Of a stretch of DNA of 64,000 nt, positions 36,613-45,637 are shown piece by piece. This stretch comes from Nitrosomonas sp. Is35. GTDB taxonomy: Bacteria > Pseudomonadota > Gammaproteobacteria > Burkholderiales > Nitrosomonadaceae. A model generated the notes under the pieces. The model made no database searches. It had not been told where the DNA came from and saw only the letters and a list, made by a program, of their open reading frames with translations. The DNA lies in assembly GCF_033063295.1 (NCBI RefSeq), contig NZ_JAWJZH010000001.1:2046001-2110000 (forward strand), given 5' to 3'. Every line of letters starts with the position of its first letter. Position 1 is the stretch's first letter. The position numbers and the translations under genes are program-made.

Positions 36613-38112
36613 ATGTGTTTCACATTTTCAAAGATCTCACGGACACACAACTGGAATTGGGACGGAGAACGGATCGTTCATGAATCCATCGTTCCTTCAT
36701 CGCGCCCCCCGGTAGGACACAGCAAAGGCAATTACGATATCGATGTGCGAGAATTCTTGGTAAGCGAGCGCAATGTGGTGATGCGCCGCACCTTGGAAAA
36801 CGAGATTAAGAAATTCATGGCCAAACTACCGCACGCCAGCTGGGAGTTTTTCCGCTCTCGAGATCCGGGATCGTTCGATTTCCGGGCAAATGTCATTGCC
36901 GAATTCGTGGCCAAGGAAATTGAATACACACCGACAAACGGTCTCGATCCGTGGCAGTTTCCAGAAGAAACGCTTGCGCTTAAATCGGGTGATTGCGAGG
37001 ATCGCGCATTGCTGATCGCATCGTTATTGCTGGCGAGCGGCATCAGTTCGTTCAATGTCAGGGTGGCGCTGGGGAAATTCAGAACATGGACGAAAGGAAA
37101 ACAGCATGACTTCGATCATGTCTGGGTCATGTACAAGGATGAAGCCGGTCACTGGCAAGTCATCGAACCCGCTCATGCGAAAAAAATACAAAAACAGACT
37201 GAAGTCAAAAAAGATCTGCCGGAGAAAGCCGAGTATGTGCCTTTCTATCTGTTCAACGACGTGCACTTATGGCAAACACAGCAACCCTCCGTGTATAAAA
37301 AGAAAATATCGGAAGATTTAAAACGCGATTGGTCGAGCCTTCATCCGGAATTCGCCGGGTGGGTTCATAAAAGCTTACTGAACAAAGCGCTCTCAGCCGA
37401 TATTTGCCCGCCTTGGGTTTTAAATTCGCTCAACCGGCATTTCACCAGTGTTTTATGGCAGAAAAGCCTAACCGTTGATGACGTCGACTTGCCCGGATCT
37501 TACGATCCAAGGGATCACTTTGATAACGGCTACATCACCGATGGCTGGGATTTAGTCAAAGTCCGGCTGGCGCAATTTGAAAAAGAGAGCCTGAAAAACC
37601 TCAATGCATTTCATCTCGCCGCACATGCGATAGCCGATTTTTACGCGCATACCAGTTATGGCCATTTCGGATCGGTGAGCAAGGGCAGCTTGCAGTTATT
37701 CGACCCCGATCATCCGGACGCCAACCTAGCGCAGAAACCCGATTACGGCTCAGGATCATCCTTCGATTTTGAGAAATTTTCCCGGAACACCAATCTCAAC
37801 AAAGGATCAGCGGCCGATGCGGCCCAATATTGGCAAGGGCAAATCATTTCCGGCCGCTATGCGCAAAAAGGCGATACTCACGGTCCCGCGGAAGCACTTA
37901 CGTTCATTCCGCCCGATCTCGTGAAAAAGAAAGATTTTCCTGGCCGCGGATTACTGCCGCATCACAATGAGATCGCGGTCGATGAAAACGACCGCGACAA
38001 AGCACACATCTTATACACGAACAAGAAAATGTACTTGGAACAATACCAGTTACGTTACGATGCTGCGGTAAGACATATCCGGGATGCTTTCGTGAAACAT
38101 TGGAAGCCGTAG
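36613..38112 (+). CDS. Transglutaminase-like domain fused to a HetC/zinc-phospholipase-like domain
   Basis: A 499-aa protein without a signal peptide, starting after AAGGAG. The first half (about 85-195) has the transglutaminase-core triad: Cys128 in SGDCEDRALL, His169 in DFDHVWV, and Glu185 in WQVIEPA. The second half (about 295-420) has DPRDHFDNG and HLAAHAIADFYAHTSYGHFG (His338, Asp342, His346), a pattern like the metal site of HetC-N and zinc-dependent phospholipase C proteins. The last 80 residues are charged. So it may join a cysteine protease/amidase-like fold with a lipase-like fold. The fusion is not known to me as a characterised family. No operon partner is seen. Confidence 0.7.
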   Translation: MCFTFSKISRTHNWNWDGERIVHESIVPSSRPPVGHSKGNYDIDVREFLVSERNVVMRRTLENEIKKFMAKLPHASWEFFRSRDPGSFDFRANVIAEFVAKEIEYTPTNGLDPWQFPEETLALKSGDCEDRALLIASLLLASGISSFNVRVALGKFRTWTKGKQHDFDHVWVMYKDEAGHWQVIEPAHAKKIQKQTEVKKDLPEKAEYVPFYLFNDVHLWQTQQPSVYKKKISEDLKRDWSSLHPEFAGWVHKSLLNKALSADICPPWVLNSLNRHFTSVLWQKSLTVDDVDLPGSYDPRDHFDNGYITDGWDLVKVRLAQFEKESLKNLNAFHLAAHAIADFYAHTSYGHFGSVSKGSLQLFDPDHPDANLAQKPDYGSGSSFDFEKFSRNTNLNKGSAADAAQYWQGQIISGRYAQKGDTHGPAEALTFIPPDLVKKKDFPGRGLLPHHNEIAVDENDRDKAHILYTNKKMYLEQYQLRYDAAVRHIRDAFVKHWKP

Positions 38113-38138
38113 GAAAACTCAGAACAGGTTACCAATGA

Positions 38139-38166
38139 CCGGGCACAAACTATTTTACGTGCCCGG
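38139..38166 (+). terminator. Hairpin after the fusion-protein gene
   Basis: Stem CCGGGCAC / GTGCCCGG with a 12-base loop, 26 bases after the stop. There is no T-run, so termination is only likely. Confidence 0.55.
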
Positions 38167-38293
38167 ATCTCCAGCGAGAAATCATCAATGATTACAAATA
38201 CTAAAACATTGCGGAAACGCCTACAGAGCCAATCCCCACGAAGAATATGATATTCTTCGGGGTATTATTTTAATAAAAAAAGGAGATTACTCG

Positions 38294-39160
38294 ATGAAAA
38301 ATACCTCGAAAAAATTTGTAATGGGCGCTTATGCCATCATTCTGTCCGGTAACTTCCACCTTGCTTTTGCCGAGATAAGCAACGACACCGAAATCTTATT
38401 GAATTGGGCCGAAAATACCTATCCCGCGTATTTTCCCAATCATCAAGCGACGCAAAGCATTGAACCCTGGCTGTTCCGCTTTTATCCGGATACCGGTATT
38501 TATGCAGGCGTGAACAAAAGCGACAATAAGGTTTACGTCATGGGTGGGCCTTGGGGCGATAATCCAACCATCGTTTCGCCATTAGCGGATTTAATCGCCC
38601 AGATCAACAATTCCGGCGGCAACGGCAGTATTCCGGCGTGTAACACCGCCAACGCGCCGACCGGATTAACCTATACGCAAAGCGGCAATGTCGTCAACGT
38701 AACCACCAACGGCCAGTGCATTCCGATACCGGACAGTAATAGCTTTTGCCAGACACCGCAACAGACCGCCGCATCCGGAATATCGATGCTGTCATCGACC
38801 AACGTGACTTTCTCTAAGATCAACGGCATCAACATTTCGATTCCCGGCATTCCCAATCCGTTTGAATCCTTCGCCAGCAGCTTCGCCAGTGGCAAACATT
38901 GCACCGTCAACGCTCCCGCCGAAGCAACCAATCTGATTATCAATTCCGACACTTGCTTCGACATCACCAATTCATTCGGCAGCTTGCCCACGGGCATACC
39001 AGGCGTCACCGTCACCCCGCCGGTGACCTTGGCGCTTAAAGACACCGTCACCAACCAAACCGTCGCCGATTGCTTCACAACCGATGCCGAATCGATCTTC
39101 GATGCGTTCACCAATGAATTTTGGATCAAGCAAGACGGCCGTTTCGTCAAAATTAATTGA
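38294..39160 (+). CDS. Hypothetical secreted protein with a betaproteobacterial N-terminal domain
   Basis: A 288-aa protein with ribosome site AGGAG and a signal peptide ending AFA. Residues ~30-100 (LLNWAENTYPAYFPNHQ...FRFYPDTGIYAGV...KVYVMGG) form a small domain that is common, often in tandem or fused to others, in secreted proteins of betaproteobacteria; its function is unknown. The rest is Ser/Thr/Asn-rich with about six cysteines. An IS1595 element has inserted 13 bases after the stop, between the gene and its terminator. Confidence 0.65.
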   Translation: MKNTSKKFVMGAYAIILSGNFHLAFAEISNDTEILLNWAENTYPAYFPNHQATQSIEPWLFRFYPDTGIYAGVNKSDNKVYVMGGPWGDNPTIVSPLADLIAQINNSGGNGSIPACNTANAPTGLTYTQSGNVVNVTTNGQCIPIPDSNSFCQTPQQTAASGISMLSSTNVTFSKINGINISIPGIPNPFESFASSFASGKHCTVNAPAEATNLIINSDTCFDITNSFGSLPTGIPGVTVTPPVTLALKDTVTNQTVADCFTTDAESIFDAFTNEFWIKQDGRFVKIN

Positions 39161-39173
39161 TTTGAAAAAAATT

Positions 39174-39885
39174 GGGGCTGTAGTAGATTAGCTTAACTGA
39201 TAAGCTAATTTAATGAAGATAAGTCATTGTAGATTATTAAAGAAAACGCAATCAAGGTTGTTGGAATATTTTGTGTTGGAAGTTACAGCGCGATCAGCAG
39301 CCGATATATTGGGAATTCAACCTAATAGTGCAGCACTGTTTTATCGCAAAATACGGGAAGTGATTGTTTATCATCTAGAGCAAGAATCTCACGAAATTTT
39401 TCATGGTGTAGTGGAATTAGATGAAAGCTACTTTGGTGGTATTCGTAAGGGCAAGCGTGGTCGCGGCGCTGCGGGTAAGGTTGCTGTTTTTGGCATATTG
39501 AAGCGCGGTGGCAAGGTTTATACGAGGGTTGTTGGAGATACTAAGACAGAAACGTTGATGCCGCTAATTACTAGAAAGATAGCGCCTGACAGCATAGTTT
39601 ATACAGACTGCTATCGTAGTTATAATGCGCTCGACGTGAATCATTTTTACCATAAGCGTATCAACCATTCCACACTATTTGCACAAGGTAAGAATCACAT
39701 CAACGGCATTGAAAACTTTTGGAATCAGGCCAAACGCGTCTTAAGAAAATACAATGGTATTCCTAAAGGATCATTTCCATTGTTTCTCAAGGAATGTGAA
39801 TTCAGATTCAATTATGGAACTCCTAAACAACAGTTAAAAATTTTGAAATCTTGGACTCATATTTAACCTGATCTACTACAGCCCC
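39174..39885 (+). mobile_element. IS1595-family insertion sequence, copy A
   Basis: A 712-bp element with ends GGGGCTGTAGTAGAT in inverted orientation and a perfect 8-bp target duplication AAAAAATT. One intact transposase gene. Confidence 0.9.
39213..39866 (+). CDS. IS1595-family (ISXO2-like) transposase, copy A
   Basis: A 217-aa transposase with the ISXO2-like core: GVVELDESYFGGIRKGKRGRGAAG (first Asp), SIVYTDCYRSYNALD (second Asp) and HINGIENFWNQAKRVLRKYNG (Asn/Glu-type third position). No N-terminal zinc ribbon, as in short members of the family. Intact frame. Confidence 0.93.
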   Translation: MKISHCRLLKKTQSRLLEYFVLEVTARSAADILGIQPNSAALFYRKIREVIVYHLEQESHEIFHGVVELDESYFGGIRKGKRGRGAAGKVAVFGILKRGGKVYTRVVGDTKTETLMPLITRKIAPDSIVYTDCYRSYNALDVNHFYHKRINHSTLFAQGKNHINGIENFWNQAKRVLRKYNGIPKGSFPLFLKECEFRFNYGTPKQQLKILKSWTHI

Positions 39886-39903
39886 AAAAAATTTAACCAA
39901 TAT

Positions 39904-39932
39904 CCGGATCGCTCGATAAGCTCGCGATCCGG
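39904..39932 (+). terminator. Hairpin, probably the original terminator of the gene at 38294
   Basis: Perfect stem CCGGATCGC / GCGATCCGG with an 11-base loop. It now lies 18 bases past the IS1595 end and would be about 35 bases after the 38294 gene without the IS. The rest of 39933-40190 shows no gene. Confidence 0.6.
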
Positions 39933-40190
39933 CACAAACCACACCCATTAATTACGTTCGTAAATTGCCGGGAAGGCGTGGTTGAAATCACAACTTCACA
40001 CGCGTCTATTGCGAAAGATTGAATTGCCAAGCACGAGAGACCATTATTTATACCAGCGGCAACGTTACTAACAAAAGCCCAGGCACCATACAGGTTCAAA
40101 CAATTTTGCATCCACACAATCCTCTGTAGGTGAACCTCAGCGACGCCCCCAGTGTCGAAAATTTGTCTAAATTACACCTAGAGATTCATC

Positions 40191-41504
40191 ATGAAAAAGA
40201 CTATCGCGGCAATCGCCGGCTTATTATGTATTCTGACAGCCTATGCAATGGAGAAAAACGTGACACCTACCGATCGGAATAGCACTATCACAAAGGATTA
40301 CATTGTCTTGGGAATGGGTTGTTTTTGGGGCGCGGAGAAACGCATGAGCGAGATCCCGGGCGTGCTCGACGTAGAAAGCGGCTATGCCGGAGGCGATTTG
40401 CCCGGCGTCGGTTATCAGCAGATTCTGGATCACGAGCGGAAATTAAGCGCAGGCCGGACAACGGCACGAAACCATGCGGAAGTCATCAAGGTCACTTTCG
40501 ATCCGGCAAAAGTCACGCTGGAAACCGTGCTGGCGAAGTTCTGGGAGAACCATAACCCGACGCAAGGCGACCGCCAGGGCAACGATGTCGGCAGCAATTA
40601 CCGCAGCGCTATTTATTATCACGATGAAACTCAGAAAGATCTGGCGCTGAATACTCAGAAAGCTTATCAACAAGCACTGAACACCGCCGGATACGGCGCG
40701 ATCACGACCGAAACCCTGCCGCTGAAGAACTACATCACCGCCGAGGAGTATCACCAAAATTACTTGCAGAAAAACCCGAACGGCTACTGCGGCCTGGGCG
40801 GCACGGGGGTGAAATATCCGGCATCCGGCCAGTCTGCAACGCAAACCGCTACCGGCAGCAACCTCACTCAACCGCTGGATGGCAAGGATCTGAACTTTGC
40901 GCAACAATTGGTGATTTTTGAGGCCGAACATTGCGAATACTGCAAGCTTTTTGATAAGGAAGTGCTCAATCAATGGCAGGCAGCCGTACCCGTAGTAGCG
41001 ACAATGAACACCAATCCACCGGCCGGTTGGACACTGGAAAAACCGCTGTTCGCAACACCGACCATCGTACTGTTCAGGAACGGCCAGGAAGTCACCCGGT
41101 ACACCGGGTATAACGGGGAGCAAGCCAATTTCTGGAAATGGCTGGGATTTCAATTATTGACGCCGGAACAACAAAAGATCGCTTTCGCGCAAGGCACCGA
41201 ACCGCCGTTTACCGCGTCCAATCTGGACGAAAAACGCCCCGGTAAATTCGTCGACCCGATTAGCGGCGCCACGCTTTTCCTCAGCCAGACAAAATTCAAC
41301 AGCGGAACCGGCTGGCCCAGCTTTTTCGATCCCGTCGAAGGCTCAGTGACGCTGCACGATGACCATTCGCACGGCATGAAACGCATCGAAGTCCGCAGCG
41401 CCAGCTCCGGCATCCACCTCGGCCACGTCTTCGACGACGGCCCGCCACCGAGCCATAAGCGCTACTGTATCAATGGTAATGTGTTGAAATTTATTCCGGA
41501 TTGA
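40191..41504 (+). CDS. msrAB: Exported MsrA-thioredoxin-MsrB fusion
   Basis: A 437-aa periplasmic repair enzyme with a signal peptide (residues ~1-20). MsrA domain (about 37-200): catalytic Cys44 in GMGCFWGAEK and the family motif GGTGVKYP region. Thioredoxin-like domain (about 228-330): CEYC at 248-251, cis-Pro in FATPTIVLF. MsrB domain (about 335-437): SGTGWPSF, GHVFDDGP and catalytic Cys426 in RYCINGN; the zinc-binding CxxC pairs are absent. It reduces both diastereomers of methionine sulfoxide in proteins and can carry electrons within one chain. Neisseria PilB has the order Trx-MsrA-MsrB; here the thioredoxin part lies in the middle. Confidence 0.88.
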   Translation: MKKTIAAIAGLLCILTAYAMEKNVTPTDRNSTITKDYIVLGMGCFWGAEKRMSEIPGVLDVESGYAGGDLPGVGYQQILDHERKLSAGRTTARNHAEVIKVTFDPAKVTLETVLAKFWENHNPTQGDRQGNDVGSNYRSAIYYHDETQKDLALNTQKAYQQALNTAGYGAITTETLPLKNYITAEEYHQNYLQKNPNGYCGLGGTGVKYPASGQSATQTATGSNLTQPLDGKDLNFAQQLVIFEAEHCEYCKLFDKEVLNQWQAAVPVVATMNTNPPAGWTLEKPLFATPTIVLFRNGQEVTRYTGYNGEQANFWKWLGFQLLTPEQQKIAFAQGTEPPFTASNLDEKRPGKFVDPISGATLFLSQTKFNSGTGWPSFFDPVEGSVTLHDDHSHGMKRIEVRSASSGIHLGHVFDDGPPPSHKRYCINGNVLKFIPD

Positions 41505-41566
41505 TTTGATCACTCCATTGAGTCAACGACTTTGTAACTTCATTAGATCGCAAAACGAGCTATAGC

Positions 41567-41950
41567 GTGAAACCACGTGACGAAATTCAGAAGCAGTATG
41601 CCGCTAGATTGTACGAGCAACGAAGTCAGGGCGTGCTTCTAAAACGCTTGAATGTCAGCGTTGGCGAGTGGCAACCGCTTTCTAATCAATGCCACCTCAA
41701 TGTAACTGAATTGTGCACTTATGATAGCCGTTACAAGCCAGTTCGGGGATGGCTGTACTTTGATCTAGCGCCGTTTCCCTTTGTAAAGTTCGTTTCTCAT
41801 TCTGCAGTGCGTACACCTGATGGTCACTTGTACGACATCACGCCAACCTCCGTGGCAAAAAGCTATCCCTTTATTCCTGCTACAGAATCAGAAGACGAGT
41901 ATGCTGCCATGAACCTGTCAGGAATCACGGAATTGTGGTATTGCAAGTGA
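41567..41950 (+). CDS. Hypothetical protein
   Basis: A 127-aa product from a GTG start. Contains NVTELCTYDSRYKPVRGWLYFDL and KFVSHSAVRTPDGHLYDITPT. No domain that I can name; the pattern suggests a small cytosolic enzyme-like fold with conserved Cys, Asp and His. There is no signal peptide. It is near an Mrr-like nuclease gene and both have the look of transferred accessory genes. Confidence 0.5.
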   Translation: MKPRDEIQKQYAARLYEQRSQGVLLKRLNVSVGEWQPLSNQCHLNVTELCTYDSRYKPVRGWLYFDLAPFPFVKFVSHSAVRTPDGHLYDITPTSVAKSYPFIPATESEDEYAAMNLSGITELWYCK

Positions 41951-42044
41951 GTTGCGATCTAATAAAAGGCTTCAGTCGACGTATTTGCCTTCGCTTTGCT
42001 ATGGTAAATCCACAGCTAAGCAAGAGCGCTAGGACCTTCTCTCA

Positions 42045-42644
42045 ATGAGCTCCGTTGCAAAGGGCAATAAGTTCGAAGATCAAGTGTTTGCCGCAATCTA
42101 TGATGAAGTGTATGAGGGACGGCTCGGGTTACAACCTCAGCAGTGCAGAATTTTTCAGAAGAAGGGGTATTACTCGCGAGATCGAGGCGGCAATATCATC
42201 GTAGATATCTCCATTGAGCTATGGTTACCAGGTGCGCCTCAATGGTCGATGCTCTGGATTTGTGAATGCAAGGACTATTCCGGGTCTCTACCCGTAGACG
42301 ATGTCGAAGAGTTCAAATCGAAGCTGGATCAAATATCCGGAAAAAATGTCAAAGGACTTCTTGCTATCACTGGCGCTCTTCAACGAGGAGCGTTCAACTA
42401 TGCAAAATCTCAAGGCATCGGAGTCGTAAGAATCCTGCCGGAGGACCAAGTTTGCTGGGTTATGTATCACATGACATCTGCAATGTTGTCCCACAGCATT
42501 AATCTACGCGAGTTTGAGCAAGCCTTTATGCTGCCACGCTTCAGAGCCGAGAATCAGTCGTTCTTTGGAAATGCGGATGGCTACTTCTTCGATTCATGGC
42601 GAGGGCTTCTTAAAAAGACTCTTACCAGTGGCGAAGAATCCTAA
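42045..42644 (+). CDS. Mrr-like restriction endonuclease domain protein
   Basis: A 199-aa protein: KGNKFEDQVFAAIYDEV opens the fold, VDISIELW supplies the Asp, and LWICECKDYSGSLPVDDVEEF the E-x-K of a PD-(D/E)xK nuclease of the Mrr type. A later segment GLLAITGALQRGAFNYAKSQGIGVVRI matches the Mrr C-terminal core. Such nucleases cut foreign or methylated DNA, but no methylase or partner gene is next to it, so a solitary type IV-like role or a remnant is possible. Confidence 0.7.
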   Translation: MSSVAKGNKFEDQVFAAIYDEVYEGRLGLQPQQCRIFQKKGYYSRDRGGNIIVDISIELWLPGAPQWSMLWICECKDYSGSLPVDDVEEFKSKLDQISGKNVKGLLAITGALQRGAFNYAKSQGIGVVRILPEDQVCWVMYHMTSAMLSHSINLREFEQAFMLPRFRAENQSFFGNADGYFFDSWRGLLKKTLTSGEES

Positions 42645-42772
42645 TCTTTCGCTTTAGCGGACCGCCTTCGGCATCCGCTAAACTATATTTCAATTCATAT
42701 AGAGTGAGTGGAATATCATACCAATATCTTAGTAAACCAATACCCAAATCCATTGCGGAGTTAAAATTCTAC

Positions 42773-43267
42773 ATGGCTGTTTTAATGATGACCACCCTGA
42801 CACTCACCTCAACATCCTTTGCCTACAACGACATGATCCCCGCCCGTTTCACTTGCGACGGACAAAACATTTCACCCGCGCTTAACTGGAGTGGAATACC
42901 GGAAGGCACGAAGAGTCTGATGTTGATCGTCGACGATCCGGATGCACCCGATCCGGCGGCGCCGAAAATGACCTGGGTGCATTGGGTGCTGTATAACATT
43001 CCACCATCCGCCGCCGGTTTAGCCGAGGGTATTGCTGAGAAAGATTTGCCGCAAGGCACGTTGCAGGGAGTTAACGACTGGAAGCGAACCGTTTACGGCG
43101 GCCCGTGCCCGCCGATTGGCACGCACCGTTATTTTCATAAGTTGTACGCGTTGGATACCGTGTTGCCGGATTTAAAACATCCAAGCAAAACTGCGCTCGA
43201 ACATACGATGAAAGGCCATATTCTTGGCCAAGCTGAATTGATCGGACGCTATCAGCGGCCGCACTAA
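42773..43267 (+). CDS. YbhB/YbcL family (PEBP-like) protein
   Basis: A 164-aa protein of the phosphatidylethanolamine-binding/Raf-kinase-inhibitor-like family. Motifs: IPARFTCDGQNISPALNWSGIPEGTKSLMLIVDDPDAP, WVHWVLYNIP, GPCPPIGTHRYFHKLYALD. These form the ligand pocket with the conserved Asp-Pro-Asp and His. ATG 42773 follows GGAG. A short hydrophobic start may be a weak signal peptide. Bacterial role is unclear. Confidence 0.88.
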   Translation: MAVLMMTTLTLTSTSFAYNDMIPARFTCDGQNISPALNWSGIPEGTKSLMLIVDDPDAPDPAAPKMTWVHWVLYNIPPSAAGLAEGIAEKDLPQGTLQGVNDWKRTVYGGPCPPIGTHRYFHKLYALDTVLPDLKHPSKTALEHTMKGHILGQAELIGRYQRPH

Positions 43268-43341
43268 CCGAGTTAATCGTAGCTGACCCGATCAATAATA
43301 CTCCCAGCACCCATCCGCTGCTGCAAAAGCCGCATGATTCC

Positions 43342-45123
43342 TCACTGTACCGGTCTGCGCGTTTCCCGGAACCAAGCCCGGTACTGTTCCATTTTCACGC
43401 GTTGTTCCGCCGGAGCGCGGCGGCGGCAGGTGGTGAATTCTTCCGTATCCGCTTTGGCACCCCAACGGATTTCGGCGCAGTCGTTGGGGTTGTAGGCCAT
43501 TTCAAAAGCCGGTTTGCGCGCCAACACATCGGCCACCGACAACTCCCACGGGCTGCCGTCGCTGCGCGTGTAGCGGATACTGCTTTCCAGGACGCGTTGC
43601 GCGTGATGCTGTTCGATCTGGGCTTTGGCTTGCGCGGGACTTTGGTTGCCGAGAACAAATAATTCCGGATGGCGCAGAATTTTTTCCGGCAAGCCGGTGA
43701 GCACATTGATCGCGATGATCAAACGCATATCGCGCGACGGCGTGGAATAATCTTCCCAAGGTCCGAGAGTCTGAAAAATCGCCGCGCCGCTGGGCATCGG
43801 GATAACGCTGCGCGGATTTTTGCGTAAATACGCTTCGCCGTTGTTCACCGACGTGACGCGCGTCTCGATTTGTTCCACCAGCGCAGCCAGTGTGGCTTCG
43901 TACGCTTGCACCGGATCAAAACCCTCGGGATTGATCAGTTTGGCTAATTTGGCGTAGAAATCGTCGGGCGTGAGCTGATCCTGCTCCAAGGAATAAGCGG
44001 TAAATTCAGGGTGACCGCTCAGTTCATTATTGCTGAGAACACGCCATTGGCCGGGAGCAGTTTGAGTCAATGGACGGAACGCCTTGAAACCCGGCCCTGC
44101 ATTCGCGGTGTTGGCAAACAACAGGGTGCCTTCCCACACGCGCTTGCGCGTCACCGAGTTGTCCGGTTGCGCATCGACGGCCAGCAGCACGCCGGGATTA
44201 TCTGCCGTCTGCGGCACCCATTCGGCCACGACCAGAATATGACCATAGGGATCGGCGTAGACCGTTCCCGGCCACAGCGTTTCCCGGCTCATCGGAACCG
44301 GATACAGATCGGTTGATTCGTCCGCCAGCCCGGTGCGTGCCGAACCCGAGTGAACGGTATCCACCAGCCGACGGCTGAATTTCGTGAAATTGCTCTGCGA
44401 AGTAACACCACGGGTAAATTCAGACACGATGGTCGGCGCGTTGCAACGTGGCGGCGTCTTGGCCGAGCCGCGTCCGCACGCGCGGAAAGCGACCGGCAAA
44501 CCGGTCTTCCAGGCGAAATACGCCCTCAATGTATACGGCAAATCGGCGCAGTCGGGCGTCAGCGGCAATTTATTGTCTTCGCCCAGACCAAGATAATTGT
44601 GCAAGAAGTTGCGCTCGGCGTTGCGCAATACCGGCTCCAGCGATGTAAAGCTGAGATTTTCTTCGGGCGGCGCGCCAAACAAGGTTTCGATCCAGGCGGA
44701 ATAAAACGCTTCGGCGGCAAGATTCCATTCTTTGAGTCTTTCCTGCGGATTGGGTCCACCCACGGTAAATTGATGGCAGGCAACTGGCTTGACACCCCGG
44801 CTCGCTTCGACGCGATAGTGCCCTGCGCCGGGTTCTTCCCATCTGGCAGCCAGACTCCAGGGCGGGCCGCCGCGGTGGCGCGGCTGCAGCGCTATCCGCT
44901 GGCCTTGATCGCCGGTCAGCGTCAATTCCGCCAGCGGGCCATCGGTCGAAACAGCCATGATCTTGACCGGTTCGCCGTTTCTGGGATTTAACGGCGAAAT
45001 CCAAATGTGCGCCGCGCCGGTCTGCTCACACGCGATGTCCTCGGCGAGCGCTTGCGGAATGCCCACCCCTGCCAGAAAGCACGCAAGAAAACAATTCATG
45101 AAATAGACCCGCAAGCTTTTCAT
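43342..45123 (-). CDS. Large exported protein of unknown function
   Basis: A 593-aa protein starting at ATG 45123, seven bases after AGGAG. The signal peptide is at ~1-28 (CFLACFLAGVGIPQALAE). A beta-sandwich-like segment follows (about 35-115: HIWISPLNPRNGEPVKIMAVSTD...GHYRVEA). The central part has LTPDCADLPYTLRAYFAWK, a Cys-containing helix like the nucleophile helix of papain-fold (NlpC/transglutaminase-like) enzymes, and later YGHILVVAEW, which could supply the His. No family is recognised with certainty. The lipoprotein gene at 45182 lies just upstream on the same strand. Confidence 0.6.
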   Translation of the reverse strand: MKSLRVYFMNCFLACFLAGVGIPQALAEDIACEQTGAAHIWISPLNPRNGEPVKIMAVSTDGPLAELTLTGDQGQRIALQPRHRGGPPWSLAARWEEPGAGHYRVEASRGVKPVACHQFTVGGPNPQERLKEWNLAAEAFYSAWIETLFGAPPEENLSFTSLEPVLRNAERNFLHNYLGLGEDNKLPLTPDCADLPYTLRAYFAWKTGLPVAFRACGRGSAKTPPRCNAPTIVSEFTRGVTSQSNFTKFSRRLVDTVHSGSARTGLADESTDLYPVPMSRETLWPGTVYADPYGHILVVAEWVPQTADNPGVLLAVDAQPDNSVTRKRVWEGTLLFANTANAGPGFKAFRPLTQTAPGQWRVLSNNELSGHPEFTAYSLEQDQLTPDDFYAKLAKLINPEGFDPVQAYEATLAALVEQIETRVTSVNNGEAYLRKNPRSVIPMPSGAAIFQTLGPWEDYSTPSRDMRLIIAINVLTGLPEKILRHPELFVLGNQSPAQAKAQIEQHHAQRVLESSIRYTRSDGSPWELSVADVLARKPAFEMAYNPNDCAEIRWGAKADTEEFTTCRRRAPAEQRVKMEQYRAWFRETRRPVQ

Positions 45124-45181
45124 CCGCATTCTCCTGTGATACGCACACGCCTTCAAAACCAATTGTTCGCTTCGCGACCAG

Positions 45182-45592
45182 CTATTCCTTTTTAATCAGC
45201 GCGATTTCATCCACGATGTCATTTTCGTCATAACGCACTTGAAATGCCATGTCATCGCCACTGAAGGTGATTTCCGTGGGCGTGCCGACCAGCTCCCATA
45301 AACCCAGCGTCACGACATTCGCCGCGCCATGCAGAAAGGCCCTGCTCGCTTTCGCGCCTGTGCTATACCCTTGAACAAACTTAAAGATTTCATAGCGCTT
45401 ACCGTCGCGGAATTCGCTGATAACCGGCGCACCAAACTCGGAAATCAGCATGGCTCGGGACGTGCCTTCCTTTAATAAATCGACATCCTTCTTTTCAGGC
45501 TGTTTGGCCGCCATAAAAACAGAGCAGCCGGAAACTGACAATAGCAATATCAACAGCACCGTAAAAAACATAAACCTTCTTAAATTATTCAT
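45182..45592 (-). CDS. Hypothetical lipoprotein
   Basis: A 136-aa lipoprotein (MNNLRRFMFFTVLLILLLSVSGCS, lipobox SVSGC). The mature part has LLKEGTSRAMLISEFGAPVISEFRDGKRYEIFKFVQGY, an SmpA/BamE-like pattern, and a later ITFSGDDMAFQVRYDEND. It lies 58 bases upstream of the large exported protein on the same strand and is likely in one operon with it. Start 45592 is chosen because the signal peptide begins there. Confidence 0.6.
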   Translation of the reverse strand: MNNLRRFMFFTVLLILLLSVSGCSVFMAAKQPEKKDVDLLKEGTSRAMLISEFGAPVISEFRDGKRYEIFKFVQGYSTGAKASRAFLHGAANVVTLGLWELVGTPTEITFSGDDMAFQVRYDENDIVDEIALIKKE

Positions 45593-45637
45593 ATCTCGCC
45601 AGTTTAATTCACGATAATCCAATTACTTCGGACACAA

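Noticed and set aside
40443..41153. Minus-strand frame of 236 codons
   Set aside because: Shadow of the msrAB gene; no ribosome site or domain.
44350..44991. Plus-strand frame of 213 codons
   Set aside because: Antisense to the large exported protein at 43342-45123, which has a signal peptide and a ribosome site. The plus-strand product is of low-complexity antisense type.
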